A stretch of 64,000 nucleotides of DNA from Xiphydria camelus (GCA_963678675.1 OY783196.1:27196827-27260826), one strand, 5' to 3'. Shown: positions 38,007 to 51,607, counted from the first letter of the stretch. Notes: generated by a model from the sequence alone, not told the origin. Numbers and translations are program-made.

Positions 38007-39775
38007 TATATATCACGAGGAAGTAGCACAAAAAGATAGCAGACACGATTAAGATATCCCATTAAACTTGTGCGTATAACTGCGTAATTCTGTAGTTTTA
38101 ACGAGAAGGTAGGAAATGTAATTGTGTATATCAGTAACATGTGTTTCGTCGAAATCAGTGGCTTCTGCCTTGGGAAATTACATTTTGATGAAAGGATGTT
38201 TTAAGGTCAGCTCGGTGCGAGGTGAAAAGATATTGCCGACCATGTGCTTCGACGCGTTACTTCAGGAAGTGTGTAAATAATGGGGACGAAGGGGGCGTTG
38301 CCTACTGATATATCAGGCTTGAAGCCACTGCACTAGCGTGCACGCGGAATTGCTGAGACGTTTAAAGGACCTTTTTGCTGATGTTTCCGAGTTCGCGAAA
38401 TAATTGGCTACATATACTTGTTGATTCGCATGCTTGAGGCTTTCTCTCCAGTTTCTAAAGGGCTATGTAACCGTCATTGTCATCATCGTATAGGATAAAG
38501 CGAAGGTAAAATTGATATTTCAGTGTATTTTTCTTTTCTTTCGTAGAAAATACCGTAAATTGTACGCGAACATTTAATATCGTTGAAACCTATACGTAGA
38601 TATGTAATTAGATTTACGTAAATTCGTATTTCAACGACGTAGGTGTAACTTTGCGGGGTGTTGCGTACAGTGCGCTGCACGCTGAAACTGATTTGGATAA
38701 CGAGGATACGTATTATCGCGTAGGAGAGAGATATATGCCATATATAATGATTTTTCAGGGGAAGAGCATTTTTTAAGAAAATTCCGAAAATTCGTAGGCG
38801 TCTATTACGATTTTGCGTACGTACGAGATAAGTCTAAGGGATAAGCGAAGAGCATGAGGCTTTTCGTTGAGAATGTACATACCTAATAATGATTAGCAAG
38901 TACAATAATTTTAGGATATAGGCGTATTTAATATGTGATAGAAGCGAGACAGCCCTCGCGTGCATATAGTCTAGTTGCATCTGAAAGACCAGTGTGATGT
39001 TTATATCAATATTATTGTATAAATGTTGTACGATATATTTTTGAGTTTTTCATTACGGATTCCCCGTAGGTATTATATAGGATATAAATGATAGATCAGT
39101 TACGTATACTTGTACGATATGAAAATTAGGAAGTATATGTCGCTCACAATATATGGAGAGAAGAAAATTCTCGACTCAATTTTTAATAAGTTTTGCCAAT
39201 TACCAACTGATGCGATGCGTAGTCCGAGCCCAATATAACGTTGCGTCATCGTCATTTGGTAAACTATAATAATTTCATTAAAGTCTCATTTCGCACGATA
39301 CCTGATTCTCAATTAATTCTCACGATTTGCACATTGACGTTTGCAAGCACAAACTTTCTCCTACTCTCTACAATTCCAAAATTCATCTGCTTTTGCTGGC
39401 GATCTCCTCGATCAACTTTCAGATAACTTTGAATTGAAAATTACGAAAGTCAGTCTATCACTCGTCAGATTTATTCGTTACATTGCTTTCTCTAGTATGT
39501 AAAATTGACGAATTCTTAAATTGTAAGATTCCACAGAATTTGATTTAAGGAGAATGGTTTAGCGTTTAAGGTCCGTTTCGACGAATGTGCGATTATATAT
39601 TTTTGTATTTTTGTCAAAGGAAGATCGGTGCGACTGTTTGTATGAATTTAAGTAAGACATACGTATAGGCATTACGGTATAGGCGCGTGTGGGAAAATTG
39701 TAGAAAAACGTTCCATTTGTGGTTTTAGCCGACCGGAAGCTTCATCCGTCTAATCTGTGTATTTACTCAATTGTA

Positions 39776-39781
39776 AATAAA
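39776..39781 (+). terminator. Candidate distal polyadenylation signal
   Basis: AATAAA followed within 15 bases by a GT-rich stretch (GTGTCGTTG), at the end of an AT-rich block (about 38270-39790) that resembles a 3' untranslated region. It is 4.1 kb after the GPCR stop codon, so use by that gene would need an unusually long 3' end. Confidence 0.2.
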
Positions 39782-39905
39782 GCAACGTGTCGTTGAAAGT
39801 ACGAAACGAATTTTATTTTTGTACGTCGAGTGTATCGACGAATCTAAGAAAAAAGTTTCCCGTCTTCCAGAATTTCCCGCCCACTCGACACCGTGGACGT
39901 CATAA

Positions 39906-40228
39906 GGGGCGTCTAAACGGGCAATATTTTCACTGCAATATATGTGGCTGCAATATTGGCAACTATAGCCCAGCCATCATGAAAACATTTTAATGCAGTA
40001 TATGGCTCGGCAATATATATTTCGGCAATATTTTCTGCAACAGTATGGCCCATGTTTAAAGGCGCGGCTAAACGGGCGACGATACCAAAAATGTGTAGCT
40101 ATATATGGCCGGGACATACTAAAAATATTATCCTAAATTGCATAGTTTGGCTGGCATTGCTGGCAATGTTGCCGGCCACTGTGTTGCAGCCACATATTGC
40201 AGTAAAATATTGCCCGTTTAGAAGGCCC
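39906..40228. mobile_element. MITE with TCTAAACGGGCAATATTTT ends
   Basis: The left end GGGGCGTCTAAACGGGCAAT is paired with the right end (ATTGCCCGTTTAGAAGGCCC). Interior GCAATAT motifs recur in both orientations, and a third copy of the end motif (GCGGCTAAACGGGCGA) sits in the middle, suggesting a compound or rearranged element. Confidence 0.7.
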
Positions 40229-41655
40229 TTTATATTTAAACCCTACGGCAACGTCCTGTGCGTAGGTTTCTATAAATGTATCGAATCGAAAGACCGATAT
40301 AAGTTTCGCAATGTGGAACAGCGGGCGAGTCTCCGTCGATACTTTTATTATGATCGAGGTGAAAGCTTGCGGATATGTGCAGGAGAATATTCGCGTTGCT
40401 ATATCATCCCCCGTCCCAAAATTACGACGTCCTTTACGGCACGATCAACGCCAACGACTTTGGCGCGGAACGGTGCAATTTACAACGCGGTTCGGCGAGT
40501 CTAGCTTTTAGCGCATAATCGCATACCCGGGTGATTTACAGAGTTCGATCAACGCTTTATCCGGGTCGCAATATAGCTACGGTTCTCGGATTTCGCAATC
40601 ACGCGGCGGCGAGGGACCGTGCAGCGATCGATGGGGAATCGCGGGAAGCATTTTTCCGGCTTTTCGCAGCGGCGGGGCTCGGAAAATTCCGCGCACCGTT
40701 CTGTCGGCGTACTTATTCGAGAGTGATCTATATTCTCGCGTCGGTCGGAACGAAAAGGGTGGAAACGCCGTCCTCGCGGTTTCCGCAGTTTCCGCTCGCG
40801 CGAAAACCCATTCGACCCTCCAAACTTTAACTTAGTGAAAATAAATGGGCCAACTTTGTCACCATATACGTGCGGTTGGGCCGCGCGGAATGGTAAACGC
40901 CGAACAAGAATGTCCCCGCAAAAATTCGTGTACTTAGTCAGAGTTATAGCCCGTTAAAAAAAAGTACGCGAAGAACGGCTTTATATTTTCGCCGAAGAGC
41001 CCAGCGGTGGCCCCGTATAGGCCCGACGAATTCAGCCGGGCGTGGAACTGCGGCTGGCAACGAACGAATGGATTGGATCGACACTCGCCCGCGCATCGTT
41101 TCAACCTTAATCCATCTCAGGATGCCGATAACGAGCAATTCCCGCATCGGGCGTACGTCAATCCGCCGAGCTCTCGACTACTGGCAAAAAATGTAAATGC
41201 CGGGTCACTCTCAACGTCGGTAAAGTTTCGTTACGCTGCTCGCCGAGCGAGGCGACATCGATCTCGGCGGATAATAAGCACACGCTCCGCTTTAACGGCC
41301 CCGCCGCACTCGCCGAGTCGGTAGCGCCGTTTGCGGGAACTCGAAGCGTAACAATAAAACACGACGGTCGAACCTTTTCTTCGAAACTGTCAGCGGGGAC
41401 ACCTTGCCTGCCAATAATCGTTAACACCCGATAACGGCCATTCGCAGCGGAGTAGTGGCAAGTTTCGCGGCTACGGCGGGACGCTCGTAAATTGTCGAAT
41501 CGAATGTCAAGACGTTCATATATCGCCGCGATAAGAATCCGAGTCGCGCCCTATCGATCCTCCCGATACACATAGCGGCGGGCGGGAAGAATTGGATTAT
41601 CTCGCGGTCGACGGAAGAAATACCACTGAGCGTGGCTTCCCTGGAGTTCGAGAGG

Positions 41656-41657
<2 letters not shown>

Positions 41658-41703
<46 letters not shown>
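41658..41703. repeat. CT microsatellite, about 23 units
   Basis: Uninterrupted CT dinucleotides on the plus strand, followed by a short interrupted tail. Confidence 0.97.
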
Positions 41704-41705
<2 letters not shown>

Positions 41706-42463
41706 TTCTCTCTCGATCGAAACTCGCGTAACTAGCTTTCGACGTCGTCCCTCGACGACGACGCCTAGTCGTTGAGCGAGGGTTGCGAAATCTATCTCAT
41801 GGATAAAGAGGGAAGCCTGGAAGGGTGCGAGAGGAAGTCGGACGTGCACCCGCCGCTGTTCCGGCTTTTAGAGGCGAGTGGCAAAATGAGCTTAGCTGCG
41901 AGGAGCGATAAGGGAGTCTGGAGGGGGTTGTCGAGTGATTCGGTTATCAAATTTCCTAAACGCTCGCGGTCGGACGACTCGGAAGTATCCGCGCTATTCC
42001 TGCGAGTAGAAGGCGCTACCGATTTTCCGACTGACGGATCGCGAAGTCCCGGCCACGGAGACGAGCCATGCCGAGCGGTCGAAGCGACTCGAGGAAGTCT
42101 AGCGGGCGCGCGTCAAACGTCGAGCGCGGAGTCGACTTTTTTTCCGGGAGACTTTCGAAGTTGACTCACAGTTTCGGTAAAGCGATGGGACGTTTTTCCC
42201 TCGAAGCTCCTTTATCCTTCCGGCACGTAGGTACACGCCTACGAACTTTCGCGCGCGGGGGCAAAAAGTTATGTACATACGGTATATACGGCTGAGGGAG
42301 TTGCGATCCTTCCTTGACGGGAAAAAGTCGCACGGCTTTCCTCGTATCGGGTGGGGTGCATTATCCTACCTGCAAGCGAGAAAAAGTCGAATAATTTCAA
42401 GCGCTTTGGTTATGCCCTTCTGTACGAACATCTTTCTTTTTAGTCGATATTTATATAAACGTA

Positions 42464-42761
42464 CACCGCGAGAGAACAGCTTATTAACGGTTAATAAATA
42501 CAATTCTAAATACGACGAAATTAATGTTTCGTTGGAACACGAAAATATATGTTAATAAATGATATAAAATAATATAGAATATCTAAGAAAAAAAAAGAAA
42601 TTATTAAAATGTTTATTTCATTGAAATGATTGCCTCAAAGGATCAAATCGTGCCAAATAAATATCGTAGTCGTTAACAACTGTTTACTTGAATCGATAAA
42701 ATGTCTATTTCGCCGTATTCGAATAAACATTTATTAATTGCAAATTAATTGTTTTTTGGTG
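42464..42761. mobile_element. MITE family B, copy 1
   Basis: The end CACCGCGAGAGAACAGCTTA pairs with the right end (TTAATTGTTTTTTGGTG), and TA flanks both sides. The core contains GATCAAATCGTGCCAAATAA, shared with 47478-47732 and, inverted, with 54343-54598. Confidence 0.75.
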
Positions 42762-43339
42762 TACGAGAAGCTTAGAATCATTTTCCCCTTTTATATATAT
42801 ACGTTCCTCAGCTTCTTCCGAAATCATCTCAATGTTATGCTCGGTCATTCTCGCGACAACGATCTCAATTTCGCACCACTCGCGGTAAAAGCTCGATCTC
42901 GATGCTACGCGTAGCATTCATTCGTCATCTCCGCTTGAAAGGAGGGGAAATTGGCTCGAAAGTGCGACGAGACGACGCATCCGCGCGACTCGCGTATTTT
43001 ACACGGCGCGCGGGACTTCATAAACTGTCACGTTAATGGAACATTGATTAAACGACGCGCGAGGGCTTGCGCGCCCGATGACTGGTGTGAACTGCGTCAC
43101 AATACAGTCGAACCCATTTGCCACGTCGCGTCATTAATTTTACCGTCCGACTCTCGTGTCACCTTCGCTATTATACACGGCGCGCGAGCGAACGATCCGC
43201 GCGTAAGGTCGAGAGTCGTGGAGCGCTCCGACAATTTCGGGTGACGACGTTTTCACATCCAACTCGACGGTTGAAGCGCTCTCGAGTTGAGATTTTGCGT
43301 TTTCCTAGCGACAGCACCGGGAATTATTCCGAGCGCATT

Positions 43340-43545
43340 GAGAATAAACCTAATAGAAAAATTTATTTGAGATAAATAGGAATTTATTTGCATCGAACAA
43401 AAATCTATTTCAATTAAACGAATATTTTATATGTCTTTTTAATCGAGTACAAACCTAGTAGAATATCAATCTAATTCAAATAGGCTATTATTCGATTTAA
43501 ATAAATTCCTGTTCATCTGAAATAAATTTTTTTTATCAGTTTTGT
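43340..43545. mobile_element. AT-rich inverted repeat
   Basis: AAAAATTTATTTGAGATAAA and TAGGAATTTATT at the left pair with AATAAATTCCTGTTCATC and TGAAATAAATTTTT at the right. Ends are diverged and not sharply defined. Confidence 0.45.
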
Positions 43546-43882
43546 ATTCAACTAGACCTTTAGCCCTGTGTGCGAGATGTATGTAGATACGCAGAGGGCG
43601 ATTCGTCTTTGTGTAGCATACATTTACCATAACCACGTATGGAATACGATCCGTGGATTTACCTAAATTAATCATTGTCATATCGAGAGAATAGCGGCCG
43701 CTCGATAAATGCATCCGCGTGACTAATGAAGATCCCCGTGCCCCGGCAGTCGAGGAAAACTCGGGCAAGAGGGAAAATGTCAGAGAATGCGATGAGCTCG
43801 GGAAATATCAGGGAAATGTCAATCGTATAATTTCTGAAAGTGTGATAAGGGTAAATCGAGATGCGATAAGCTTCGTATCCTA

Positions 43883-44109
43883 CATGGAGAAAAATAAATC
43901 GTAGCATTTTTACAAAGTTTGTGGTAAATTTCGGGGTAAGATCAATTTATTGTTGCGATAACTTCAATTTTAGTAAAAATTACAGCAACGCTTGCAACTT
44001 CTACAAGTTTTATTATAATTTCTACTAAAATTACAGCTAACGTAACAATAAATTGGCCTTGTCCTGAAATTTACCAAAAACTGTAAATGCTACGATTTTT
44101 GTTTCCGTG
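43883..44109. mobile_element. MITE with about 70-bp inverted ends
   Basis: The left arm (CATGGAGAAAAATAAATCGT, then AGCATTTTTACA and TAAATTTCGGGGTAAGATCA) pairs with the right arm ending TGCTACGATTTTTGTTTCCGTG. The interior is AT-rich and non-coding. Confidence 0.75.
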
Positions 44110-44303
44110 TGCCGACACACTAGCTGCGGATGACGCCGACTCTCATTCGAAGGGAAATAAGGAGTTACGGAAGTGTCGATACGGACGCTCCTACTTTTGT
44201 AAAATGTCCCGGCGGAATAAAATCGTAACAGAGACGATTATTTCTAAAAAATTTAGGACTACCTTTGATTGAAGATCACATGAAAATACGCTCTGAAAAT
44301 CCG

Positions 44304-44434
<131 letters not shown>

Positions 44435-44553
44435 CGGCAAATACGACAAGTAAAACGTACTCTTAATATCGAAGAATTATTTCTCTTTTTTAAGCATTAG
44501 GCAAAAATGAAATAAAATTTTTCTACAACAAATATGTTTTATTATTGTTAGAT

Positions 44554-44816
44554 GAGGTAAGGTGGGGTAAGAGCGTACCGAAAAATAGACGGGGCAAGTA
44601 TTGTACATTATATCAACATATCAACAAAAACAATAATTTAGGTAAGCAACAGCGGAGAGACCTCTTCGATTAGAAAAACAGTTTGATTAACATAAGTACT
44701 CACCAAAAATGACAAATTAAAGATGGCAGCACCATTCGCTAAAAAACTTGAATAAAAATTGATACGAGGCACTTGCCCCGTCTATTTTTTTGTACGCTCT
44801 TACCCCACCTCACCTC
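44554..44816. mobile_element. MITE with 45-bp near-perfect inverted ends
   Basis: The left arm GAGGTAAGGTGGGGTAAGAG continues to ATAGACGGGGCAAGT and pairs with the right arm starting ACTTGCCCCGTCTAT and ending CCCCACCTCACCTC. Only a few mismatches are visible. The interior is unrelated AT-rich DNA. Confidence 0.8.
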
Positions 44817-47477
44817 GGCTATAAAAATAATAAGTTACATGAAATAAATAAAATCGTTATCAGGTTCTTTAAACTTTGAAAGGGTCATGGGTGCCCCCAC
44901 CATACCAATTACGTCTCTTTAAAATCACCATACCAGTTGAGGGTTAACTCTCGCTAGACTGGGTTACTCTATTTAGCCGACCAAATAGATTGAAAGCTCT
45001 CTGGCAGCAAATTTCTCTCGTGCGTCCACTGCACAATCTAGCTAGATTTATTTTTCTCCACTGAGATCCTAGACTAAATCTCGCTAGACTGCTCTCAACG
45101 CTGTGTCCACTTGTGAGTTAGGTGTCGGACAGCTCTGGCGAGAGTAAATCTGGGCAAAAAGTCCACAGTGTACACGCACCATAAAGGTAGCGTAAACGCA
45201 TTGCGGAGATCGTCGATCCTCGCTGCGTCTAATATACGCGGGCGAGACGAGTACGCCTCCTTCGGGGATGATTCGCGCGAGGAAGCGGCGGCCATTCATT
45301 TTCGAACCCGAGAATTTTTCTCGAGTGCCCGCGAGAGCAATTGAGTCAGAAGTTACAAGAGAGTGATAACGGTTCGGCCTGCCAGGTCCAGACAACAGGT
45401 TCCGCGGAATGGATCAACTCTCCGGGGAATTGGCTCCTCGTCGACGCTCGCGAGACGCGCGAAGCTTTGGCGTTGGCCCGGGGCGTCCACGCGTCACATA
45501 GGAAATATATCTATAGAGCTCGATGATGAGAGAGAGAGAAACCACGACGCGGCTCGACGCTCGAGCGACTGAATCCCCCTCGGTCAAAGCAAAGCATCGA
45601 GGAGCCGTGATTCAAAACGCTTCGCGCTAAATTGCAATCCGCTGCTGCGGCGCCGGCTCGTCGATTCGCCGCGTAAATCGAGTACGCGCTCGTCAATCTC
45701 GTTTCTCGTGGGTTTTTCTCCGGGCGAGTTTCATTTTTGAATTAACGAATAAATGAAAGTGTCATATCAGTGAAATCTTGGCAAAATATTAGAAATTTTG
45801 AAATTCTAAATTCATCATTTTGTACGATTCCATTTTTAGATTTATATAATTTTTTATGATTAAATTTTAAAAAATTGTTATAATAATTTTTCTTCCTTTT
45901 CCGCCTCGATGCAATGAGCGTTGCATAAATAAATGAACAGCATATGATCTCAAGGCTATGATTCGGAAATAGACTTGGAATGATATGAGGTTTCCTCGGA
46001 TGCTTTTTTGACGCAATTCAAAAATCCACGATTTGTATGCAAATAGCGCAATTACAGCGGGTTACTGGTCGAACGAGCAGCATTTATTTTAACGGCGCGT
46101 GCATAATGAGGAAACCAGTTTAGTAACGACGCTGCTTTGCGACACGCATCTCTGCATTATTCGTGTTTCGTAATAGTTGAGATAAAAAAATATTCCAAAA
46201 CACGTCGAAAGCGGATGCGCGTTGTGTGTATTTTTCATTTTAGGTATGCACGGACATAACGCGTAGAGCGAGATGTTAAAGACGATAAATGCCCGAATAA
46301 CGAAAACTGTAATATTTTGACGGGACACGGACGACTACCGTATAAGTTCGAGTTTAATATTTACATTCGCTGTTCGTTTGATTCACCGGATCATGTCCAA
46401 TTTAGAAGTAGAGAGCATACAGTAGAGACTAACGATAGCGGTATGGTGTAATACTGATTTTTCTTCTATCAATATTAATATTCCGTACGCGCACGATAAC
46501 CGAACTTTCACTTGATGGGAGAAGTGAAATTATTTGAATCGCGTTACCCATCAATAATAATTGTAATTATCACGCTAGTATAAGGTCATAAGGTGGTGGC
46601 ACTATAGCCAGAGGTCGACAAGTTCATTCAAATGACCTTGCTCTCCGTTACGTAGAACATATTTGCATATCATCCACGGTGAACCGTTTGGCGAGTACAA
46701 TTTCCCGCTTTCCTTGCGATATTTTTCCGCGTCGAGCTTTCCAAGAAAACATTTCATCAAGGAAATGCGAAAGACACTTCCTGATTTTTTTAATTGGTAT
46801 AGAGAGATCTAGGAGTTGATTGAAATATATTCGTATCTTCTGATCTTAATCCATCTACTTATTGATATTTCTCAACTGCCACTCTTTGAAAATATAACTA
46901 GGTATATATTATGTAATTTTCTTCTTATTAATTCAAAGATTTTTGCGAATTTTTTTTTCGCTAACTAATCAGCTTTCGTATACATCGTACGATGTAGATT
47001 TCGCGGAATCTTTCAAAATTCATCTTGACAGATTTCCAAGAAAGAGGCTTTCACTAAAATCCTCTCGAGTAAATTCATGGTAAGAATTCTGCGGGGTATA
47101 AACGTATTGCGAGGGTGGTACTAATAGGAAAATAAATAATGTATGAATTCCGCTTTTTCCTCCACCACCCGTTAGAGGAGCGGAAAAATCGATTTCCCGA
47201 GTAGAACGCGTAAAACCTGGTCTTGGAATGTTTGGCCTCGAATTTTCTTCTCCAATAAACTCTCGTCTCGCTGAACCGCACGAGAGCGTCTGCGCCACAG
47301 TGGCTTTTAGAGGACTCCTCTGCACTTATCGCCCTTCGCCCTTATTCCGCGTATTTTGACAAATTCGTTCAATACTTCCCGACTCGGTCGATTGAACTAT
47401 TGGAAAAAAAAAACAAATAACTGAAAGTATACATCATTCGAATAAAATTCTTTCAAGTCGATGATAATCGTGCATTC

Positions 47478-47732
47478 GCCGAGAAGACAGTTTATTAATA
47501 GTTAATAAATGTCATTTCAAATACGGCGAAATAAACATTTCGTTAGAACAATAAAATATAGGTCTGCTAATTATTAAAATGTTCATTTAACCCATATAAT
47601 AGCCTCGAAGGATCTAATTATGCCAAATAAATATCATAATAATTAAGGAATATTTATTCGATCTAATAAAATGTTTATTTCGCCACATTTGAACAAGTAT
47701 TTATTAACTGCAAATAAACTGTTTTCTCGGTG
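47478..47732. mobile_element. MITE family B, copy 2
   Basis: Ends CGCCGAGAAGACAGTTTATT and AATAAACTGTTTTCTCGGTG. The core motif GGATCTAATTATGCCAAATA matches copy 1 in the same orientation. Confidence 0.75.
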
Positions 47733-49198
47733 TTCGATCCGATTTGTCGTTCGATTCCACCTACGGCATTTTGTAAATATAAATATCATACACGCGCGCG
47801 TGCCTAGTTTTAAAGTATGAAAAAATATTATCCGCATTATAGGGGCGGCATGATAAAAAGAAAACACAAGTTTAAGAAGAGTTTCCATATCCGATGCACT
47901 TGGGTTGCGCTCCATCGCAAGCGAGAGCTTAATATAAGGCAGTCGAGGTAGCTCGGCTCTTAAGGGAGAAAAAAAACTTACAAGCAGTTACCGTCGTAAG
48001 ATATAACCATTAGACCACTTTCCCACCACAGCCGCAAACCCGTGTTAACGTTGTACTCGATGAGACTAAGACCGCGGCGCAGGGATGCGAAACATTTAAG
48101 GAGAAATCTCATTTAGTTTCGCACCCTTCCTTCCCCGTAGACACCCTCAAGATACCAAAACACGGTAACGGAGACGCCACGCGAGTATTGTATCCCGCGG
48201 TGACGGGGGATCGATGAAAATCGTTCAGCAGAGTATCCGTAAACAAGTATTACGCATCCGTCGTCGCGCGCGCGTGGAATCGTAGCGCCGCGAACACCGC
48301 GGGCCGATTGCGAGTTTTCAAAGGGATGGAAATACGAAAAGTAAACAGGATTCAGTCGATCATCCGCGATGGACCGAAACGGAGGGGCGTCCCGTGATTG
48401 ATTGAACGCCATTCATTTACCGCGCTTTCATCCCTGAAAATAAACGCTTCAATCGTTCTCGCCGCCAACCGCAGCGAGTTCAAGATCCTGTGCCAGATAC
48501 AAAAGCTCCGACGTAAATGCTCGCCTGACCGCGCGAAAAGCACGTAAAGGAGAAGCTCCGGACGATAAAGTTTTACGGAGAATTGAAAGCGTGTCCGAGG
48601 GTCTTTAGAAGATTTATGGGGATGCTCGCCGATCTCTCGCCGTTCTCGCGTTAGAGAATCCGAATCTGCGAAGCACGCTCCTGCACCGTGGAACTTGCGA
48701 AAGTATAGCATCGCGGAAGTTTCTCGCACGGTGGTCCGGACGAAAACGAGTTGGTGGACTCCATCGCTCTCCGCAGCGACTCTATTTCGTCGCGGCGCGG
48801 ATAAAACGTATAGCGTGAAAATCGTCGGTCACGTTTAAAGAAATTTCGAGGTAAAGTTTCGCGACTTTCCCAGGCGTTCCGACTTTGAAGTAACTTTTCC
48901 ATTCCCCGCGTCGAAAAGGATACTCGGTATGCGCAAAATGGGTCACGTGACTCGTACGTCCATGTTTATGGGGTTTTAAAATTGGATTAGAATTTTCTCT
49001 ATTTGATGTTGACGCTCGGAATCGATGAAAAATCCTTATTTACATGCGAAGCCCGAGCGTTTTGGTACATTAAATGAAATTTAAGTATTTGACTTATCGT
49101 TAGACGAGGAACTGTATCTGAAAAATATTATCCGTGAAACGATTTTTCCCTCCTTAAATTAAGCGTCAAAGGCTCAAAGATACTCCGCATCCATCTCT

Positions 49199-49566
49199 GC
49201 AATAAAATTCGTATTCGCGCTCGGGAGAAGGAATCTTTTTTTTTTTTTCGAGAAGTCCAATATTTTTTATGTAATTTCAGGAGGAAATCCGACGATTCAC
49301 TTCTCGATATCTCGCGTCCATTTACGCAATAAAATTGGTATTAATTCGAGAGCATTTTTTTTTCTTCTTTGAGAACTGTATATTCTTTGGTGGAAATTCA
49401 GGAGAAAGTTCGACGATTCGTTACTCGATACCCCGAATTTATTTGTGCAATAAAATTATTATTCGCGCTCGGGAGGAGAATTTCTTTTTAAGAACTCTAA
49501 TATTCTTCGGTAGAACTTCGAGAGGGTGCCCGACGTTTCATTTCTCGATCACGTCATCCGCTCAAC
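49199..49566. repeat. Tandem repeat of 121-127 bp, three copies
   Basis: Units starting GCAATAAAATT at 49199, 49326 and 49447. Each has a T-rich block, GAGAA or AAGAA, AATATTYTT, then TTCGAGAGG- or TTCAGGAGG-like sequence, CCGACG and TTTCTCGAT or a variant. Copies have diverged by perhaps a quarter. Confidence 0.7.
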
Positions 49567-50173
49567 TGATTTCTCCGTAATTCAATATCGAGCCGACACG
49601 TTCCAGGAATCCTCCTCCCATTATCATTACTCCCATTACCAGTCACCCGAACAGTCAACCCAGACGAGAGGCTCCAGCGATACGAGGAGCGCCAACCGAT
49701 ATGAATGATCGAAGCTGCATCGAGACGCGTTACGTTCGTCGATAGACTCGACGACCGTCAAAGCGTTGATTAACGATGTCCCGACGATTGACAAAGTTGC
49801 TTTAACCCGACACGATAATTACAATTCGTTCCAGCGACGGTTGGGCGAGGCCGAGGTGAATCCAAGGAGCCGGATAAGCTTTAACGGGTAGATCCCCCAA
49901 TTTACAAGGCAAATCTCTCCCGTGACTGCCTCCATTATTCGCACGCGTCTTCGCCCTCTACTCCACTCGTTACCGGCGACGAACGTGGTGGTGTATAAAT
50001 AACCGTACGAGATCCTTTCAAACGCGCAACCCCCGGCGATCGAAATTCGGCGCCGTTATCGTTGTCGTTAACATTTCTCATTATCGGCGACATCCGCGAC
50101 AGACGGCTCGCACCGGAAGGGATGGGAAACTCGTCTGAGACGGGTGAACGCGGAGGAGCGAGGTATTACCCGA

Positions 50174-50266
50174 GTTGACATTTTACCCCTATTTTGATGC
50201 TTTTCATGAAAAGATAGGTTAGGTTATGTTTTATCAAAAGCATCAAAATAGGCATAAAATGTCGAC
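50174..50266. repeat. Fold-back, about 30-bp arms
   Basis: GTTGACATTTTACCCCTATT then TTGATGCTTTT pairs with AAAAGCATCAA then AATAGGCATAAAATGTCGAC, around a loop containing AGGTTAGGTTATG. Confidence 0.75.
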
Positions 50267-50362
50267 TATTTTCATACTTTTGATATTACATTCGACCTAC
50301 CACTGGTCTACTTAGCCTCTATAAAAAAAAAGCTCCTACTTTAAACCTCCAGTTGGTGAAAT

Positions 50363-50610
50363 GTAGCATGGAAGTAAAATCCGGGCTAAGTGCCAAAAAG
50401 CAAGTTTTGAGATATGCAAATTCTCCGAGCAAGCAAGCTTTGCAGCAAGCAAGATTCTTGTGACAATTATTTGAACTAGATTTTGAAGGATCTAGATCAT
50501 AGCCCACTTTACAGCGTATTGGGGCGTGTTGTCACATAGCCCACTTTTTAGCACTTAACTAAATTGTTCATATTCTGGCGCTTAGCCCGGATTTTACTTC
50601 CATCCTACAA
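50363..50610. mobile_element. MITE with AAAT flanks
   Basis: The end GTAGCATGGAAGTAAAATCC with GGGCTAAGTGCCA pairs with the right end TGGCGCTTAGCCC and GGATTTTACTTCCATCCTAC. AAAT immediately flanks both ends and may be a target-site duplication. ATAGCCCACTTT occurs twice within it. Confidence 0.75.
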
Positions 50611-51600
50611 ATATTCACTAACGGACTATTTTAGGCACAACATAGGCTTTCAATACAATAACAAATCGACCTACTGTAGCCTTGACGAGTATAGGTTTAA
50701 AATTTCGTCTCGCGGGTGAGGTATCTCGACGCGTCGCGAGACAGATCCATAAAGGTTGACTGTAACGAAGACGCGCGACGACTAGACTCTAAGGTCGCGC
50801 GTTGCGAGAGCGTCGTGTCGCGTCGCACTGCGATTATGGGCTCGCGCTGTAAGCCGTTCACGTACCCGTGCGAATCGCGCGAAGGCGCAGCGACCCGGCA
50901 CGATCCACGCGGAGGCGCGTGGAAGCGTCGATGACCGTATCGACGGTACGGTAACGGGAGGGACATTGACATTCAGCCGACGCGTCCGTTGGATTACAAT
51001 TAATAGCTTCGAGACGATCCGGGTGCCTACAATGGACAGACAGAAAGTCGCTCTCCTTACTAATTGCGTCGGCGAATGAAAGCTTCGAGGTGCGGAAGCG
51101 AGCGAACGACGATGAGAATGACTGTGCGCGTTCGAGATTCGGAGTTTTCGCGGGGGTTGCGCAGCGAGGGTGAAGGATAAGCAGCTATGAGGTTTCTCGA
51201 ATTTTACCTTCCTCCGCGTTTCATTGAAACGCACCCCATTCCTGTGCGAAATTCTAAAGCGTTGCAAAACGATCTGTCAAAGGACCCGGCAAGCGTCCGT
51301 CGAGCTAGGTAACGTAGGTGCTTACCGGACCCTCGACAAATCCCCGCGCAACGCTATAGGGTTTCCGCCGGGAACGATTCGATTACCATGCTTCGCCACC
51401 CCTCGAAATTCATATACAAGCAATACTCCGGTGTTCGGTAAGCCTCTCGATGGAAATTGTCCCGGTTAATGACAAAAGATCCACCGATCGATCGCGATGC
51501 TCGCCGCTGCCCGACATTCCGGGGTCGAAGGGAAAGTGTCTTCGACGACATCCGAACGCGCGAGGATGCGGATCACGTTCCGGGGCGAGCGCTTCCGCGG

Positions 51601-51607
51601 TATATAA
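51601..51607 (+). promoter_or_regulatory. TATA box of the plus-strand secreted protein gene
   Basis: TATATAA lies 104 bp before the ATG at 51711, in a GC-rich setting. Transcription would be expected to begin about 30 bp downstream, giving an 80-base 5' leader. A strong TATA box is usual for insect cuticle genes expressed in a timed burst. Assignment is by position only. Confidence 0.55.
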
